Shown here: positions 11,179 to 23,184 of the stretch, piece by piece
Numbering within the stretch: the first letter of the stretch is position 1
Layout: every line of letters begins with the position of its first letter
Source of the DNA: Phytophthora colocasiae
Taxonomy: Eukaryota; Oomycota; Peronosporomycetes; Peronosporales; Peronosporaceae
DNA: 64,000 nt
NCBI GenBank assembly: GCA_018806915.1
Contig: JAGKQI010000102.1
Coordinates: 930,001-994,000, forward strand
Direction of reading: 5' to 3'
Notes under the pieces: model-generated
Database searches by the model: none
Told to the model about the DNA's origin: nothing
Seen by the model: only the letters and a program-made list of their open reading frames with translations
Translations under genes and position numbers: made by a program

Positions 11179-11568
11179 CTAAATATCCTTGCGCTGGAGT
11201 CCTGTATCACAACAACAGAAAAAAGAAACAATCAGTACTTGGCGTTCTTGACCTGCAAGGAAAGCTGAAAAAAAAATAAATGGATCATACCAGGGGGCAG
11301 GGACTGCGTGAGCTTGTCCGCCTTCTCCGTGTCCGTCACGCACAGCGTGTACAGGTACTTCGAGCAGCGGATTTTGAACTTGACGACCTTGTCGCTCTTT
11401 TTGATCTTCACCGAGCGGGCATCTTTTCGGCGCGCCTTCTGCAGGAAGTCACGGATGTCGGTGATCTGCTTCGGCTGTGTATAAGGCACGACACGTTAGC
11501 TGTCTGTGCTGTGGATTCCCTGTGGGCTGCTCTATAGAACGTATTAAATAGCCAAGACCGCGTACCAT
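11179..11568 (-). CDS. RPL38: Large-subunit ribosomal protein eL38
   Basis: Three exons: only the ATG (11568-11566), then 11474-11291 and 11201-11179, giving 69 residues, the family's usual length. Intron 1 (91 nt, GTACGC..CACAG) directly follows the start codon, as in human RPL38. Intron 2 (89 nt, GTATGA..ATACAG) makes the C-terminus SLPPGLQRKDI, like SLPPGLAVKELK of human. The core [19 protein letters not shown] and [11 protein letters not shown] is unmistakable. Reading straight through intron 2 gives a plausible-looking but wrong 12-residue-longer tail. The gene is divergent (277 bp) from the RING protein. Confidence 0.95.
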
Positions 11569-11845
11569 TTTGTTGCGTTGGTCTTCTAAACTTAACTAAG
11601 AAGCACTGGCAGAGCCTACAACAGGCGGAGGCTGTGCACCATACAAAGCGCCTGTCACGGTCATCGATTGGCGGCGGCGGGCTCAAAAAGAGGGCTTTTT
11701 ACGTATCTTTTTACGAAATCAAAGAGGTAATTACGTTTTTGTGTACACACATCATTTTGAAACACCCTGAAATTGTCAAGTTCGTTTTTTTCGCTGACTT
11801 GATTTCAGTATGTAAAAAGGTATTTTCAAAGCGAAATACGGAGGA

Positions 11846-13135
11846 ATGGCGACGTCCTCGAACCAGGAATGCCACATCTGTCTGGAGGAGCTACGCCGTG
11901 ACCTGGTGGCTGCTCCGTGCGGCCATGTCTACCACCACATTTGCATCATTCAAGCTCTGCAGGTTAATACCCAGTGCCCTATTTGCCGCGGCCGAACAAG
12001 AGAAACAGACCTTATTACGCTGTATTTCGATGTTCCGAACGCTAATGAGGCGCCGGAGGGAGAACTGCAGCTTCCCAAGGCGTCTGGAGACAATGTGGCG
12101 CTGAGTTCGCGTATCAACACGCTTATGGAGCGCATCCAGTGGCAGAACAAGCAGCAGGAGCGACTTGTAGACGAGCTGAGGCGTCTTCGCAGTCAAAGTG
12201 AGCAGCTATTGGCCGATAAACAGACCCTGGCACAACGTGTAGGGGGGTTACAGGCCGGGAAGAACGAACTATTGAACAAAGTGGCGAGATACCAGCTGGA
12301 ACTGTCACGTCAAACGGAAGCTGTGCGGAGATCCAATGTGAACCAGAGCATCATTAACTTTTTAGAGACGTGTGATGCCTCTGCACTGGAGGAGGAGATT
12401 CAGAATCCTCGAGAACTTATTATGGCACTTAAGAAGGCCTGCAAGTTCCGACATGATCAGTATCAAAAGGTGGTGAAGGAGAAAACGCGACTCAAAGAGA
12501 TGCTGAACAACAAACAGTCACAAAGTGCACAACATCCAGGAAGCAACGCTAGAATGGCAAAGAACAAGGCTCAGAGCTTAGAGCCCGTGACGTTTGAAGG
12601 GAAGCGTGCCTACCCGAGTTTTGGTACGGGACTTCAACCACCCTTAGCGACCAAGAAGCGTAAAGTCGAGTCGTCAACCATGGCATCAAGTAATATGGAT
12701 TTCTTTGATCATGACGATGACGATACTGGGGGTATCTTGGGATTCACGCCTCGCTCAGAGTCGGCGGGATTCCGTGCGAACGCCTACTCGGACGTGTCAA
12801 TTCGTCCGCCGCCTAATGCAAGGCAGACATTTGGACGCAGTACGTACAACCCAAACCAGTACGGGGCTTTCAACACGACACCGTTGAGCCAGCCTCCTGT
12901 CCAGATGATGGGGTCTCAGGCTGCAGTGTGCCGTCGCGGATACGACGAAACCGGTAAGTTGACTAACTTTTTCCTCCCAAAGGAAAGCGATTCGCGGTCG
13001 ATGTCTCGGAAGAAACCAATTCCGAGCATGCTGAATCTATTGAACTCACAACCAAGAACTTCGGGTCCGCAGCAACGCGGTAGCGATCAGGAACGCCAGG
13101 AGTACGCGCTGACAAACTGGCTGCGCAATAATTAA
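11846..13135 (+). CDS. TRAIP: RING E3 ubiquitin ligase, TRAIP-like
   Basis: Single exon, 429 residues (human TRAIP is 469). An N-terminal RING domain (residues 8-46) has CHICLEE, APCGHVYHH and CPICR. It is followed by a long coiled coil (about 75-225) rich in Gln, Glu and Leu, a basic nuclear-localisation-like TKKRKV near residue 274, and a disordered tail. Near residue 369 the tail contains TGKLTNFF, which resembles a PCNA-interacting PIP box with the first Gln replaced. TRAIP ubiquitinates the CMG helicase when replisomes collide with lesions or enter mitosis, and binds PCNA through a C-terminal PIP box. The assignment rests on RING plus coiled coil plus PIP-like layout, so another RING coiled-coil family remains possible. 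Confidence 0.6.
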   Translation: MATSSNQECHICLEELRRDLVAAPCGHVYHHICIIQALQVNTQCPICRGRTRETDLITLYFDVPNANEAPEGELQLPKASGDNVALSSRINTLMERIQWQNKQQERLVDELRRLRSQSEQLLADKQTLAQRVGGLQAGKNELLNKVARYQLELSRQTEAVRRSNVNQSIINFLETCDASALEEEIQNPRELIMALKKACKFRHDQYQKVVKEKTRLKEMLNNKQSQSAQHPGSNARMAKNKAQSLEPVTFEGKRAYPSFGTGLQPPLATKKRKVESSTMASSNMDFFDHDDDDTGGILGFTPRSESAGFRANAYSDVSIRPPPNARQTFGRSTYNPNQYGAFNTTPLSQPPVQMMGSQAAVCRRGYDETGKLTNFFLPKESDSRSMSRKKPIPSMLNLLNSQPRTSGPQQRGSDQERQEYALTNWLRNN

Positions 13136-13274
13136 AGGACGGGACTATGGGACGACGGTGTAAGGCGCGTACAGAACACCATGTAGAATACTATTTGCAA
13201 TGGTAGTAGCTGGCACGACTTATCGCGCTAGCTCTCTACGATTTAAGACAAGGAATTTGCTCCATAATTATTTG

Positions 13275-15576
13275 TTACCGGTATGAGGCGTGAAGCTGGA
13301 ATCGAAGATGTGTCATCGTTTTATGAAGAGTTGAATGATGTTCATTCACAGCTTGGATGACCTGGGCATCGTCACAGGGGAAGAGTCTGTCGGATATGAG
13401 ACGGCGTCCAACTTCTTCGATGGAGAGGAACAAAATATCCGCAGGGTGTACTTCCTCCTGTGGAGGAGACTCGGTGGAATGTGTTGGGCTTTCATCACTT
13501 CCATTTGGCCGCGAAAATACTGGTGCCAGTACTTTCGATCGTCGCCTTCCTAGAAATGAAGCTTCTGAGCGCTCTACTGGCGGTGGCAATGGCGAGAGCT
13601 GTCTGCAGACACAGTAGCACAATGTTGCTAAGCTGGCCAGATTTGCTGATGTCTGCTTTCCATTGCTTTTAGGTCCGATGCCTACGCTCCACGGCTGTAA
13701 AATGACGTGTGGAATCAGAATTCGCACGAACAGGAAATTTACCATAACGATGTTGAACCGTGAGAAACATTTGGCATCTTGTGGGGCTGCTTCATCATCA
13801 CTTCGTTTGTCTTTCACGTCAGTTAGGATAGATCCTTCAAATTCCATTCTTCGAGTTGCACCGAGATCATCAAATTCTAGACTTTGTCGTTCCTCAATGA
13901 ACAATTGGTACTATTAGAAAGCGTAACAATCGGTTAGCAGGAAGTCAAGTGGCAGCATCTTTTTAACGTACACTGGGTGGGAAGTAAACACCATCGGTCG
14001 AAATCCTTTTCCAGAAGTCCAACATCCCGGAGGGCACCTCTTTCTTGTCAACAGCCTTATTTAGAGCCTGTAGGATTCCTTTCATACGAACTTTCAGCTT
14101 TAGCAACTTCACTGGGTCCACAGAACTCTCACTTGATAGGTCATTGCTGGGACGAGAACGGCGAGAGAGAATATCGCCAAACTTCTTAGCGAAACCTCGT
14201 AGAGATGATCCAGCAAGGCGTCTTCTAACGCTAATATCTACGTCCAAAGTTGAATCCTGAAGGAGGGACAGCAGTGGAGTTCTTACCACCTTTCCTAACC
14301 ACAAACGAGTAGCAACAAAGAAAACACGCAGCATGGACTCGAAGTCCTACGGATATACCGCTGGTTAGTAAGTACTTCAGTAGAAGTAGGAGCAAGCAAG
14401 CGTACTCTCGTCGCGCTTTCTTTTTCTGCCAGTTTTTTCTCCATCAACATATTTTTGAGATAGATAGTGTGTAAGACGGTTAGAACGGCGGAGCGGAAGA
14501 CTTGGAGAGGTTCCATGACTTCTGGATCTTCAATGGAGTGCGAGACATCCTTGTTATCAGCCTCGACATCAAGCCGCCATCGTGGTCTTTTCAAAGCACC
14601 ACCTCCAGCACTCTTGAGTGAGACACTGAGAAGTGCCTCCAACTTCTTACGGCTCTCGAGGCGGTCATGTGCTCTCTGGTCTTTTGACGTTTCTGCTATA
14701 TCCGTGTTAGCCACGCCATTTCCAAGCGGATTATTAACTTCGCTCTCTGGAATATCAGGAAAGGCATCAATGTCATTTTCAAACTTGTTGAGAGCCTAAG
14801 ACAACCACCTTACGTTAGCAACCCATTGGCGTAATGTTATACTTCAAAGTAGTAGTTATGCGTACCAATTCATCTTCATCCGTCCACTCGAAGTTAGGGA
14901 GCCACGAGAGAGTTGTTGTTGGGTTCTGAACTGTTAAAACAGCATTTCTCGTTGATTCTTCCCTCTGGTTTCCTTTTTGTGCTGACGTATCCGCCTTCTC
15001 ATTGCTGCTGTTTTGGTTTGACGAACGAATTTTTGACGCGTTAGGAGGTCCCAACGATTGTCCAGAGATATCTGTTTGTTTTCCATCCAAAGCATTCGTA
15101 TCTCCACTTTAGGTTTTGGACAGTTTAGGTTAGTTTTGCACATGATTGCCAAAATACAAGGATACTTACTGGAGAAGTACCGCCATAATTTGCTCGTTTT
15201 GTTCTATCAACTTCTCTATCAGGTTGTCGTTTGAGCCCAATACTCGATTAAATTGTGATGTAACCAACGAAGACTTGGCCCGGGGACTGTTGCTGAAAAC
15301 AGGACTAGCACTGGCTGATCCAGGCACCGTAAGCTACATACATGTAGTGTTAGTGTTAGACGTGCCCTAATTACGTAATTGCATGCTTCACCGCAGACTC
15401 ACCTCGTAATGGCGTAATTGCTGCTCGAGCCTCTGCACCTGAGCGCTACAACACAAAACTAAATTAAAGACTGGCCTTCAAAGGCGCACGGGCATATAGG
15501 GATACTTTAGTTCATTCCGGCGCTCTCTTCGAGCATCAATCAACTGATGGCGACGTATGCGCACCAATTCATTCAT
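13275..15576 (-). CDS. Unrecognised multi-exon coiled-coil protein
   Basis: Seven exons (15576-15506, 15445-15403, 15333-15170, 15106-14866, 14795-14406, 14346-13972, 13910-13275) give up to 639 residues with every junction in phase. The N-terminus (ELNAQVQRLEQQLRHYE) and the block NLIEKLIEQNEQIMAVLLQ predict coiled coil. A conserved-looking C-terminal half holds PLQVFRSAVLTVLHTIYLK and ARRMEFE-type acidic/basic helices. The last exon contains an in-frame intron-like segment (13742-13695, GTAAAT..TACAG, 48 nt) whose removal would delete a hydrophobic stretch, so the end of the protein is uncertain. I do not recognise the family. Its start lies 207 bp from the 3' end of the MRH gene on the same strand. 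Confidence 0.6.
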
Positions 15577-15783
15577 CGGGGCTTCTGAGTGAAGTGAGTA
15601 CAGCACCTTATTCTTTCACCCCGTTCGTCCCAAGTTTTGCATTTCGCCGGCAACAGCTATTACTGGTGTCTTTTTTGGCTTGGAAATGATTGCTTCGCAA
15701 TATTGTATTCGGCCGCTTTAAAAACGCGCAGATCAGCTCTTTGCCGTCACTGTATCCTGCTCTTCGTCCACATTATTGACAGT

Positions 15784-17130
15784 CTACTCTTCAGTGGGTT
15801 TATCAGTAACAGGAGCTGCTTGCTGGGCTCTTTCTTTTTTCTCTTCTTGTCTCTTTTCGTCCTTTGCTTCTTGCTCCGCAATCTCCTTTTTAGCTGCTTC
15901 TTCTCGTCCAAGAAAATCGTTCGTTAACGACTGTTGCAGGTTCTCTATTTCATGAAAAAGCTCAAGTGATTTCTCAAGAATTTGCGTAGCTGACTCGAGC
16001 GTGTTCTTGGATGCTTCCAAAGTCATGTTGGTAAACAACGTGCTTGCTTTAAAAGACCCATTCTCCATTGTGGATTGGACGCCACGTATCTACATAACAA
16101 GCACAAACAACTGAATCAGCATAAAACCCCTCAAATTGATTGAGATTCCATAAGTACCTGGTCTGATAAATCTCGCACTCGCTTTGTAATATCACCATAA
16201 CGGCACTTCATTTTACCGCAGATCACTGGCAAGGATGACTCTGCATCACTAATATCGACCACACCAGGTGTGTGGATACCTTCTCCTGCAAGACGGTCCT
16301 CCTCCGGTACATAAGTAAGCAGGGATGCCTTAAACGTGCACATTCCAGTCTTCTTCAATCCGTATAACTTCGTCTCCGATTCTGGGTTACTGGATGGAAT
16401 TAATTCCACAACCATGGAGTAATGATCATTGTCCATACAATCGTCCCCATCGTCGTAAACCATGTACTTGTAGTTCAGCGTGATGGGATCGATGTGCCAC
16501 CCACGAAAAATACTTCAAATACATCAAGCACAACAGAAACAATATCAGAAAGTGTCGTGGCAGCGAAGAACTATAGCTCAACGAATTTACCCAAGAATAG
16601 TAGGGATTTCCGGCTCCTCTGTTCCCTCGGACACAGGCTCTTCAGCACCTTCATCGTTATCCTCCGTACTGGTAGCTTCAGGCACACCGTCTGTCACTTC
16701 CAGCTCTACTTCAACCTTCTTCTCAATCTTGGCTTCAATAGTCACATTCTTTAAAAGACACAAGTCCAGGATATAGCTAGCGACAAGGTTAGAAATATAC
16801 AATGCTAGGAAAGACTGGTAACTTACGCTTTGCCCTCCTGCATCTCCCGTTCCTCATGAATACAAGCTAATGATTCGAGGTTGTCAACAAATGGACCTGG
16901 AGTTGATACCAGTTGGTGTAAATGCGTTAATTGTCTGCCTATATTCATCTTTCGTGTACTCGCCGCTCACCTTGAAATGCCGGAATAGGATCGCGGGACG
17001 GAATTGGGACCAACACGGGAACGTCTTCTCGCGGACGAGGGATAATCTTGATGTCGACCTTGGGTGCAGCTTCGCACAGAGAGCTACTCAGGGCTACGAC
17101 GGCCACCGCGAGCAAGCACCTGACCAGCAT
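15784..17130 (-). CDS. Secretory MRH-domain (glucosidase II beta/OS-9-like) protein
   Basis: Five exons (17130-16971, 16896-16827, 16776-16591, 16512-16158, 16089-15784) give 358 residues. A signal peptide (MLVRCLLAVAVVALSSSLC) starts it. Residues about 75-220 follow the mannose-6-phosphate-receptor-homology pattern: YILDLCLLKNVT, then GIFRGW, YDDGDDC, SMVVEL and GMCTFKASL, comparable with the C..C, GxW, GxxC and CxY/F positions of PRKCSH and OS-9. An acidic insertion separates the first two elements. The C-terminus is a coiled coil ending in Lys/Glu-rich sequence with no HDEL-type retrieval signal, and the LDL-A repeats of glucosidase II beta are absent. It is probably an ER lectin. The exact orthology is unclear and the MRH call is by eye. 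Confidence 0.5.
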
Positions 17131-17255
17131 CTTACACTTGCGTGGCAATTGCAAATATGTGTTTTCACAGGGCTACAATAATTTTGAATTATAATCTCTA
17201 CTTCGATATATCAAAAATAACAGGTGATTGAAGTTGAAGCAGGAGTGATTGTATC

Positions 17256-20200
17256 ATGAGCCTCAGTGCGGAATCCACCGCGAAGGGCAAGCAACCGATG
17301 AAGTTGCAGGAAGGAGACGCATCGACGATCTTGAAGCGCGTAGAGAGCGCGACGGAGCTACTCGGACGTGCAGCCGATGCCACTATAGAGGATGTGTCAG
17401 TCCTACGCAAATTGTTGGAGGAACTTCATCGCGTTGTCAATGCGTTTGGTTCACAGAGGGTTCTTGAGTTATCTGGTGTGCAGCTGGTAAATGCCGGAGT
17501 GGAGCTATATAATGCTCCTCGAATGGCTCTGAGTATTTTGACACAGGTGGAGAAGGCAACACAGAAAGGGGACGAGCAACAAACAAGTTACCCGCGGTAT
17601 TTGCTCACCGTCACGCGGTTAGTAGCGGCGAAGATCATGGGGCTGTCACTGATTTGTTCCGAAGACGGAGAGGATCGAGGCAAAGGAGACAACAAAAGTG
17701 TGCAGTTCATGGATGAATGTGTTGACGTTCTGCGTTCTTTTGGACGAGTGGGCATGCTAATGTTGGAGAGCGCGTCAATTGACTGTGAGAAGTGCGACAA
17801 ATACTTTGCAATGGCAAAAGAAGCCTTTTCTTCTTCGATGCAGCTCTGGTCTCGAATTGGGCTCTCCCATCTTACAAAGTTTAAGCACGGATTGGAGTTG
17901 GAACATGTCGTGGATGATTTGTGGGATTTTTGTGCTGGTCGAGTGCGAGTACTTCAGTTAGTGACAGATTATCCCGGCAATCCGCCTGAAGAATTTCGAG
18001 ATATCTTATCGTCGCTGCATGAGTTGAAAATGTTAGCTCCATACAAGACTGCGTATACAAGCAGTTTGCTGGACCTTATGAAGAGTGTGAGCGATGTATA
18101 CAACCAAGCCGCTTACCATGAGTTGCTAAAAGAGCTCACAGAAGAAGCTCTCCGTATCGGTGACGCACTAGAAAGTGATACAGATGAAAATTTCCCAGAG
18201 AAGATGGCAGAGTTCAAACAGCATGTGCTAGTAAACTTGTTGCATTCTCTGTGCGCAACTGGAGACCTTGACCGAGCAGAAACATGCTACCAGCTTATCC
18301 CAGCTAATCAAGACACGAAATTGTTGCTGCTCATGAACAAGCTTTACATCGATAACAGGCAGTTTGACAAAGCGCACCACCTGCTCCAGCTGCTATTCGA
18401 ACAGGATAACTTTGAGGATTCTCTTTTGGGTGCTCGTGCGTTTGCGAAAGCGTTCAACTTCTCCGAAAGTGGTTTGGACATTTACCGAGAGCTTGCCGAC
18501 AATTACGGGGATGCCGAATTTGCCATAAATTTGGATGTCGCCTGCAGCCTCGCTTTTGTTGATGACAAACGATATGAAGCGATGAACGAGCTTAAACGAA
18601 TAGGAAGCGCATTGTTGGAGATAGGGAGGTGGGCACCACTGAATTCTTTTACGGAGATATCGCCCTTCCACTTACATTATATTATGTTACAGGGACGACC
18701 AAGCTGCCGATAGCAGCAATCACATCCATCGAGTACGACAGACAATTTTCGATGGCCTTCAAAATGCTGTAAACTTAAATCAGCACGAGGTAATTTGCAT
18801 ATGCACGAAAGCTGCTATAAACTATAAACTAACCCTGCTGACGTAGGACTGTTTGAAGTGGGGAGACGCTGGCCTGGCAGTGTCATCAACAGCACAAGAT
18901 AAGGCGATGTACTCGAGGTAGGAATATTTCGTTACTTATTTACACCCCAGTTTTGATCACATTGGTACGCAATAGGGTCATGTCTCGCTCGTTCCTCCAG
19001 CTGGGTCGCAATACCGAAGCGTTGGACTGGGCTAGAAAGGCATTTGTTGGGGAGCCTTCAAAACAATCTTTGTTTAATCTGTTTCAAGTGACACTTGAGG
19101 CAAATCTAGACGCCTCAGAAGATGAACTTGTCAACCTCATTGAGCAGCTAAAGGCCAGAGAGGATTTCGAAGTTGAAGACTTGCTGGCTATGGGGAAAAT
19201 GGCTAGCAAACTTGGTCAATCGAGGCAACATATCGTGCTGCACATTCTGGACGAGCTTTCGCACACTGATGATTGCTCAGCAACATTTCCTGTGGCAATA
19301 GTCCTGCAAAATGCTGCTCAACTCGTTTTTGACAAGTTCACTCAACATCATGCTGAACGCAATGACAGTTCTTATGGCGAAAAATTCTTGGCGTATGCCA
19401 ACACACTACTATTGCAGTCAACAAGGCAAGACACCGCTCACCTCAAGGAGAGGTTTGGACCGTCTTCAGTTTTCGAGTGGTTCTACCGAATGAGGTATGC
19501 GTACAGTACACCAATACTAATACTGAAATTAACAAAGACGTTTTCACAGTTTTGACATTGGCAAAAGCACTGAAGACTCCAAATATTTTATCGTGGCGGC
19601 TGCTATCGCAGAACAGAGCGATATAATATATGAAGAAGATTCCCCACTCAAGGAGAGAAGCCAGCAATGCCTGCTGGCTGCTGTTAGTTCTGACATGAAG
19701 AAAATTGATTCTCTGGATACAAGCCAGCTTTTGGAGGTGCTCGAAGTGATCAACCGGATTGGACACATTGAAAGTGAAGATACAGCTGATGTCATGAGCT
19801 ACTTGGTATGCATCTCGCACACTTTACAACAATTGGTACTGATTGCTGGTGGTATTTCAGACGAGAGCAATTATTGCGGTGAAGTTAAGGCTCTTTGACT
19901 CAGACACGAAGGCTATCTTAGATTTGTGCAAGACCACGCAGTATAGTGCTTCTGAGCTCGTTGAAATTGGTGGTAGGAAATTGCAGTTAATTCTAGACAT
20001 GGCGGATTCACTGATGCGTGCATTACTCTGTAGAACTAGTGGTGTATGCAACAAAATTCACTGAAGCGTCTACGGTGAGATTCCGGTTATTCGTAATGGC
20101 AAATCGTCAAACCATGCTGAAATGGAGCATTTGACTAGGTTCGGGACAGCTATCAGTCCTTAGCTGGGGACATTTTCACTTACGGGTATGGGATGCGATT

Positions 20201-20744
20201 CTTCAGTATGGTGACGTTTAATCACTTACACCGAAAAACACCAGGCTTCAAAAGCTGATACAAGAGAACTCAATGGACTCAAACCAGTTGAGCTATCTGC
20301 TACGACAGCTTATCGCGTTGGCAGAAACGAAGACAAAAGCACGCGAGTGGTTTGAACATCTAATTCAGTTGATGGACAGCTTGGATATTGTTTTGTCTGA
20401 GCTTCACCTGGAATGGTTTGTCGCGAAGGCGTGGAATACCGTAAGTAATGTATCAAGTTTGAACGTGCTTCTTGTTGGAGTACTAATGTGCACATCTAGG
20501 GCGTCCTGTGTTACCGCGCAAATGATATCAATGATGCATTGCAATTCATGAAACTTGCTCAGGTTATCATGCGTAAGTGAGGGTGCATAATGCGTTTTGA
20601 CATTCATCTCATATTTGTGTCACTTGTGTAGAGCACAACAAAACGCTCGTGGACAGAATGGGCAATACGCTCGACCAGCAATACCAGGACATGCTAAGGA
20701 TGAGTGTCAGCGCGACGCAAGCGAACCTCGAGGCTAATGCCTGA
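17256..20744 (+). CDS. ZIP4: ZIP4/SPO22/TEX11-type meiotic TPR protein
   Basis: Eleven exons (17256-18628, 18693-18789, 18847-18917, 18976-19494, 19550-19805, 19861-19972, 20034-20074, 20139-20185, 20245-20440, 20500-20572, 20632-20744) give 965 residues, close to plant ZIP4 and mammalian TEX11 (about 940). The protein is entirely helical repeat (TPR-like pairs such as GDLDRAETCYQLIP and NRQFDKAHHLLQLLFE). The block FEWFYRMSFDIGKSTED resembles the SPO22 domain. ZIP4 is a scaffold of the ZMM group that promotes interfering crossovers in meiosis. All ten introns are 55-73 nt and in phase. The gene is divergent (125 bp) from the MRH gene and convergent (67 bp) with the AAA ATPase. A different TPR protein is the main alternative. 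Confidence 0.6.
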
Positions 20745-20811
20745 TTACATTCAGCTTGGTAAAACCGGTTGAGTTCTCACCCCAATTTGGGGGCCTCAAA
20801 TGATACACAGG

Positions 20812-23034
20812 TTATGCCTCGTAGACATCAGGGTGCGAGTCGTGACTCGATAGCCCAACCATGTGCGTCTTCACGGCCTCCATATAGGTTTGTAAAGTCG
20901 GTAGTTCTGTTGTCTCTTCCTTCTTCAAAACCTTCGAGGCCCACTTGCGTTCTGCATACTCGCAAATCTGCCCGGGAAGAACTTCAGTACACAGCATTTC
21001 ACTAACAATCCGTTTTGGCAGCATACCTCTTTAATATCTCGGCACGAGAGCTGAGGCGACACGACGGCCAACTGCGAGAGTTCCTCCTCTGAAAGTTGTT
21101 TAGCATAGCTGAAGAGAACGCACAACATCAGAACGCTTGCCATTAATTACGCATCTTCTCTATGTACATGTAATACATACCGGGCAAACACTGCACGACG
21201 GGTCTTCTCGTCTGGTAGATTGTAACGAATGGAAAGATCAAAACGGCTGATCAATGCGGCATCTAGGTCTTGCTTCCTGTACGTTCGATAAACACGACAT
21301 CAGTCCAGCATATATCAAAACAGATACAAAAGCAAGTAACTTCCCACCGGTTCGTAGCACACACAACTGTGGTCTTTTTGGCAGAGGCAAACCCTTCCAC
21401 CTTTTGCAGAAGAACAGACAAAATTCGTCGCGAAGCTTCATGCATTGTGCCGCCAGAACGGTCTCCAGCAAGTGCGTCAATCTGTCGCAAACAGGTCAAG
21501 GTTGTAAGCACTGAGTGGTTCATGCAAGACACTGGTGATAACGTACTTCGTCAATGAAAATAATGGCGCCATCCAGCTTCTCACACGCGTCGAAGATTGC
21601 CGACATTTTCTTCTCACTGTCCCCGTACCACTTGGACACTACACTCTCGATTGGGATATGAATCATGGGGATTCCAGCCTGCTGAGCAATGATTCGAGCG
21701 CTTAACGTCTTGCCGGTACCTGGAGGTCCTTCAAACAGCACAGCACGGGGACGATTGCTTTCATAACGGCAACGAGTTTTCTGAGCAATTCGCTCGTACA
21801 ACTCGGGGTTTTGCAGTGCTAGCACTACGGTGTCTTCTATCTCGAGTTTTACTTTCTCGTATCCAGCCTACATAAAGCCATAACACCAATCTTAGCGGAA
21901 ATTCTCCTAACAAGAGATTACAACCAAGGTATACCAGACTGTCCCAGGTTAGACTGTTTTCGTTTTGCGTTGGCTCAAAGACATCGATCCCAAGACCTTG
22001 CAGCTGCTGGATCGCCTCTTCCTGCATCAACCGAAAACGGTGAGATAGGCTATCAACACAAAAATCCACTGGGGACATATAACGAACCTTGGAGTCAGGT
22101 GGTGCAGATGTAGCGGTAGTCAGATTTCTTCCCCGTCCAACAAGCGCATTTTTACGTCGTTGCTCGAGATCATGGCGGAAGAACGCGTTTACATTTGCAT
22201 ACGAGTAAATTTCCTTGTAGGCCCCCACAACAGCATCAATCTCGCCTTGCGTTAGATATTCATCCTTGTAGAAAACAAACTTCGATGCTGCCTGCAGCGA
22301 TGTCGTATCACGTAGGAACTGGAACGAGCCCGATCCGTTCGTGTACAGGTACGTCACTGCAGGTTGTTCGTAGGACTCCACCACAGACTTCTTCGTCGAG
22401 CTATCCAACGGAGCAGGCATCACTTCGACAGCTTGGCGGGAACCAGGTGTCGATGACTTTTGCAGCTTCAGCAAAAACCGACCTAAGATCGCTTCCTGAT
22501 CAACAAACGACGGGCACGCAAACTCAATCCGAATCGTCGACACTCCATTCGGCGCATGAATTCTGGAAATTCCAATCTTCTTGATAGGGAATGCCTTAGG
22601 GATGCGGGTCTCAGAGCTCTTGAGCGTAGTGCGGAATTCCGACACTTGTTGACGGATAATATCCACGGCTTCAGCGTACTCAAAATGCTACAAGCACAAG
22701 AACAATTTTGTCAGCAGCAGTGTTTCACTTTGAGAAGAAAACGCGCAACCTTTTCATGTTTTTTGTCTGGAGATGCTTCTAACTGCGTAGCGTCCACAAT
22801 CAGCCCGGTAGCCCCAACGAGCGTGGCAAGTCCAGCTAGAGCTACGAGGGCATTAAGCGATGAGTCTCTGGAATCAGCAACAGCTCTAAGGGACCGCGCA
22901 GCCTGGCAACTTTGAGTTTGTGTTGCAGAATGATACATCCAAGTTTCAACCGCAACTGGAAGACGACTAGCCTTCCCTTTGGTGGCTGTTACGGCGCGAG
23001 AGAGGAGCTTCGTCGCGGGTCCAAGCTGCATCAT
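20812..23034 (-). CDS. AAA ATPase, probably mitochondrial
   Basis: Seven exons (23034-22750, 22687-21935, 21867-21547, 21481-21348, 21276-21181, 21108-21027, 20967-20812) give 608 residues. The N-terminus is basic, then has a hydrophobic segment (ALVALAGLATLVGATGLIV, about residue 65-85), which suggests an inner-membrane anchor after a presequence. The AAA module has Walker A GPPGTGKT, Walker B AIIFIDEIDAL, and second-region motifs CATNRKQDLDAALISRFD, with arginines in place. A C-terminal helical lid follows (SCRDIKEICEYAERKWASK). The sequence is closest in my memory to an uncharacterised plant organellar AAA family, not to Msp1, Bcs1 or FtsH: there is no zinc-protease domain. It likely unfolds or extracts proteins. 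The substrate is unknown. Confidence 0.75.
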
Positions 23035-23184
23035 GTTCAGATTCTTTGTATCGACTTTCTTTTGGTTCAATTCGTATAAGTACGAATACCTAAGACAGGC
23101 TAACTCTAATGCACTTCCTTTGTATTATTCTCCTTGGCAATGCCATCGATTTCAGTGAAGTTGATAAAGTGTTTTCCCACATTC

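Noticed and set aside
11232..11290. eL38 appearing to carry a 10-residue hydrophobic insertion and a different C-terminus
   Set aside because: Splicing from GTATGA at 11290 to the acceptor ending at 11202 yields the normal 69-residue protein ending SLPPGLQRKDI.
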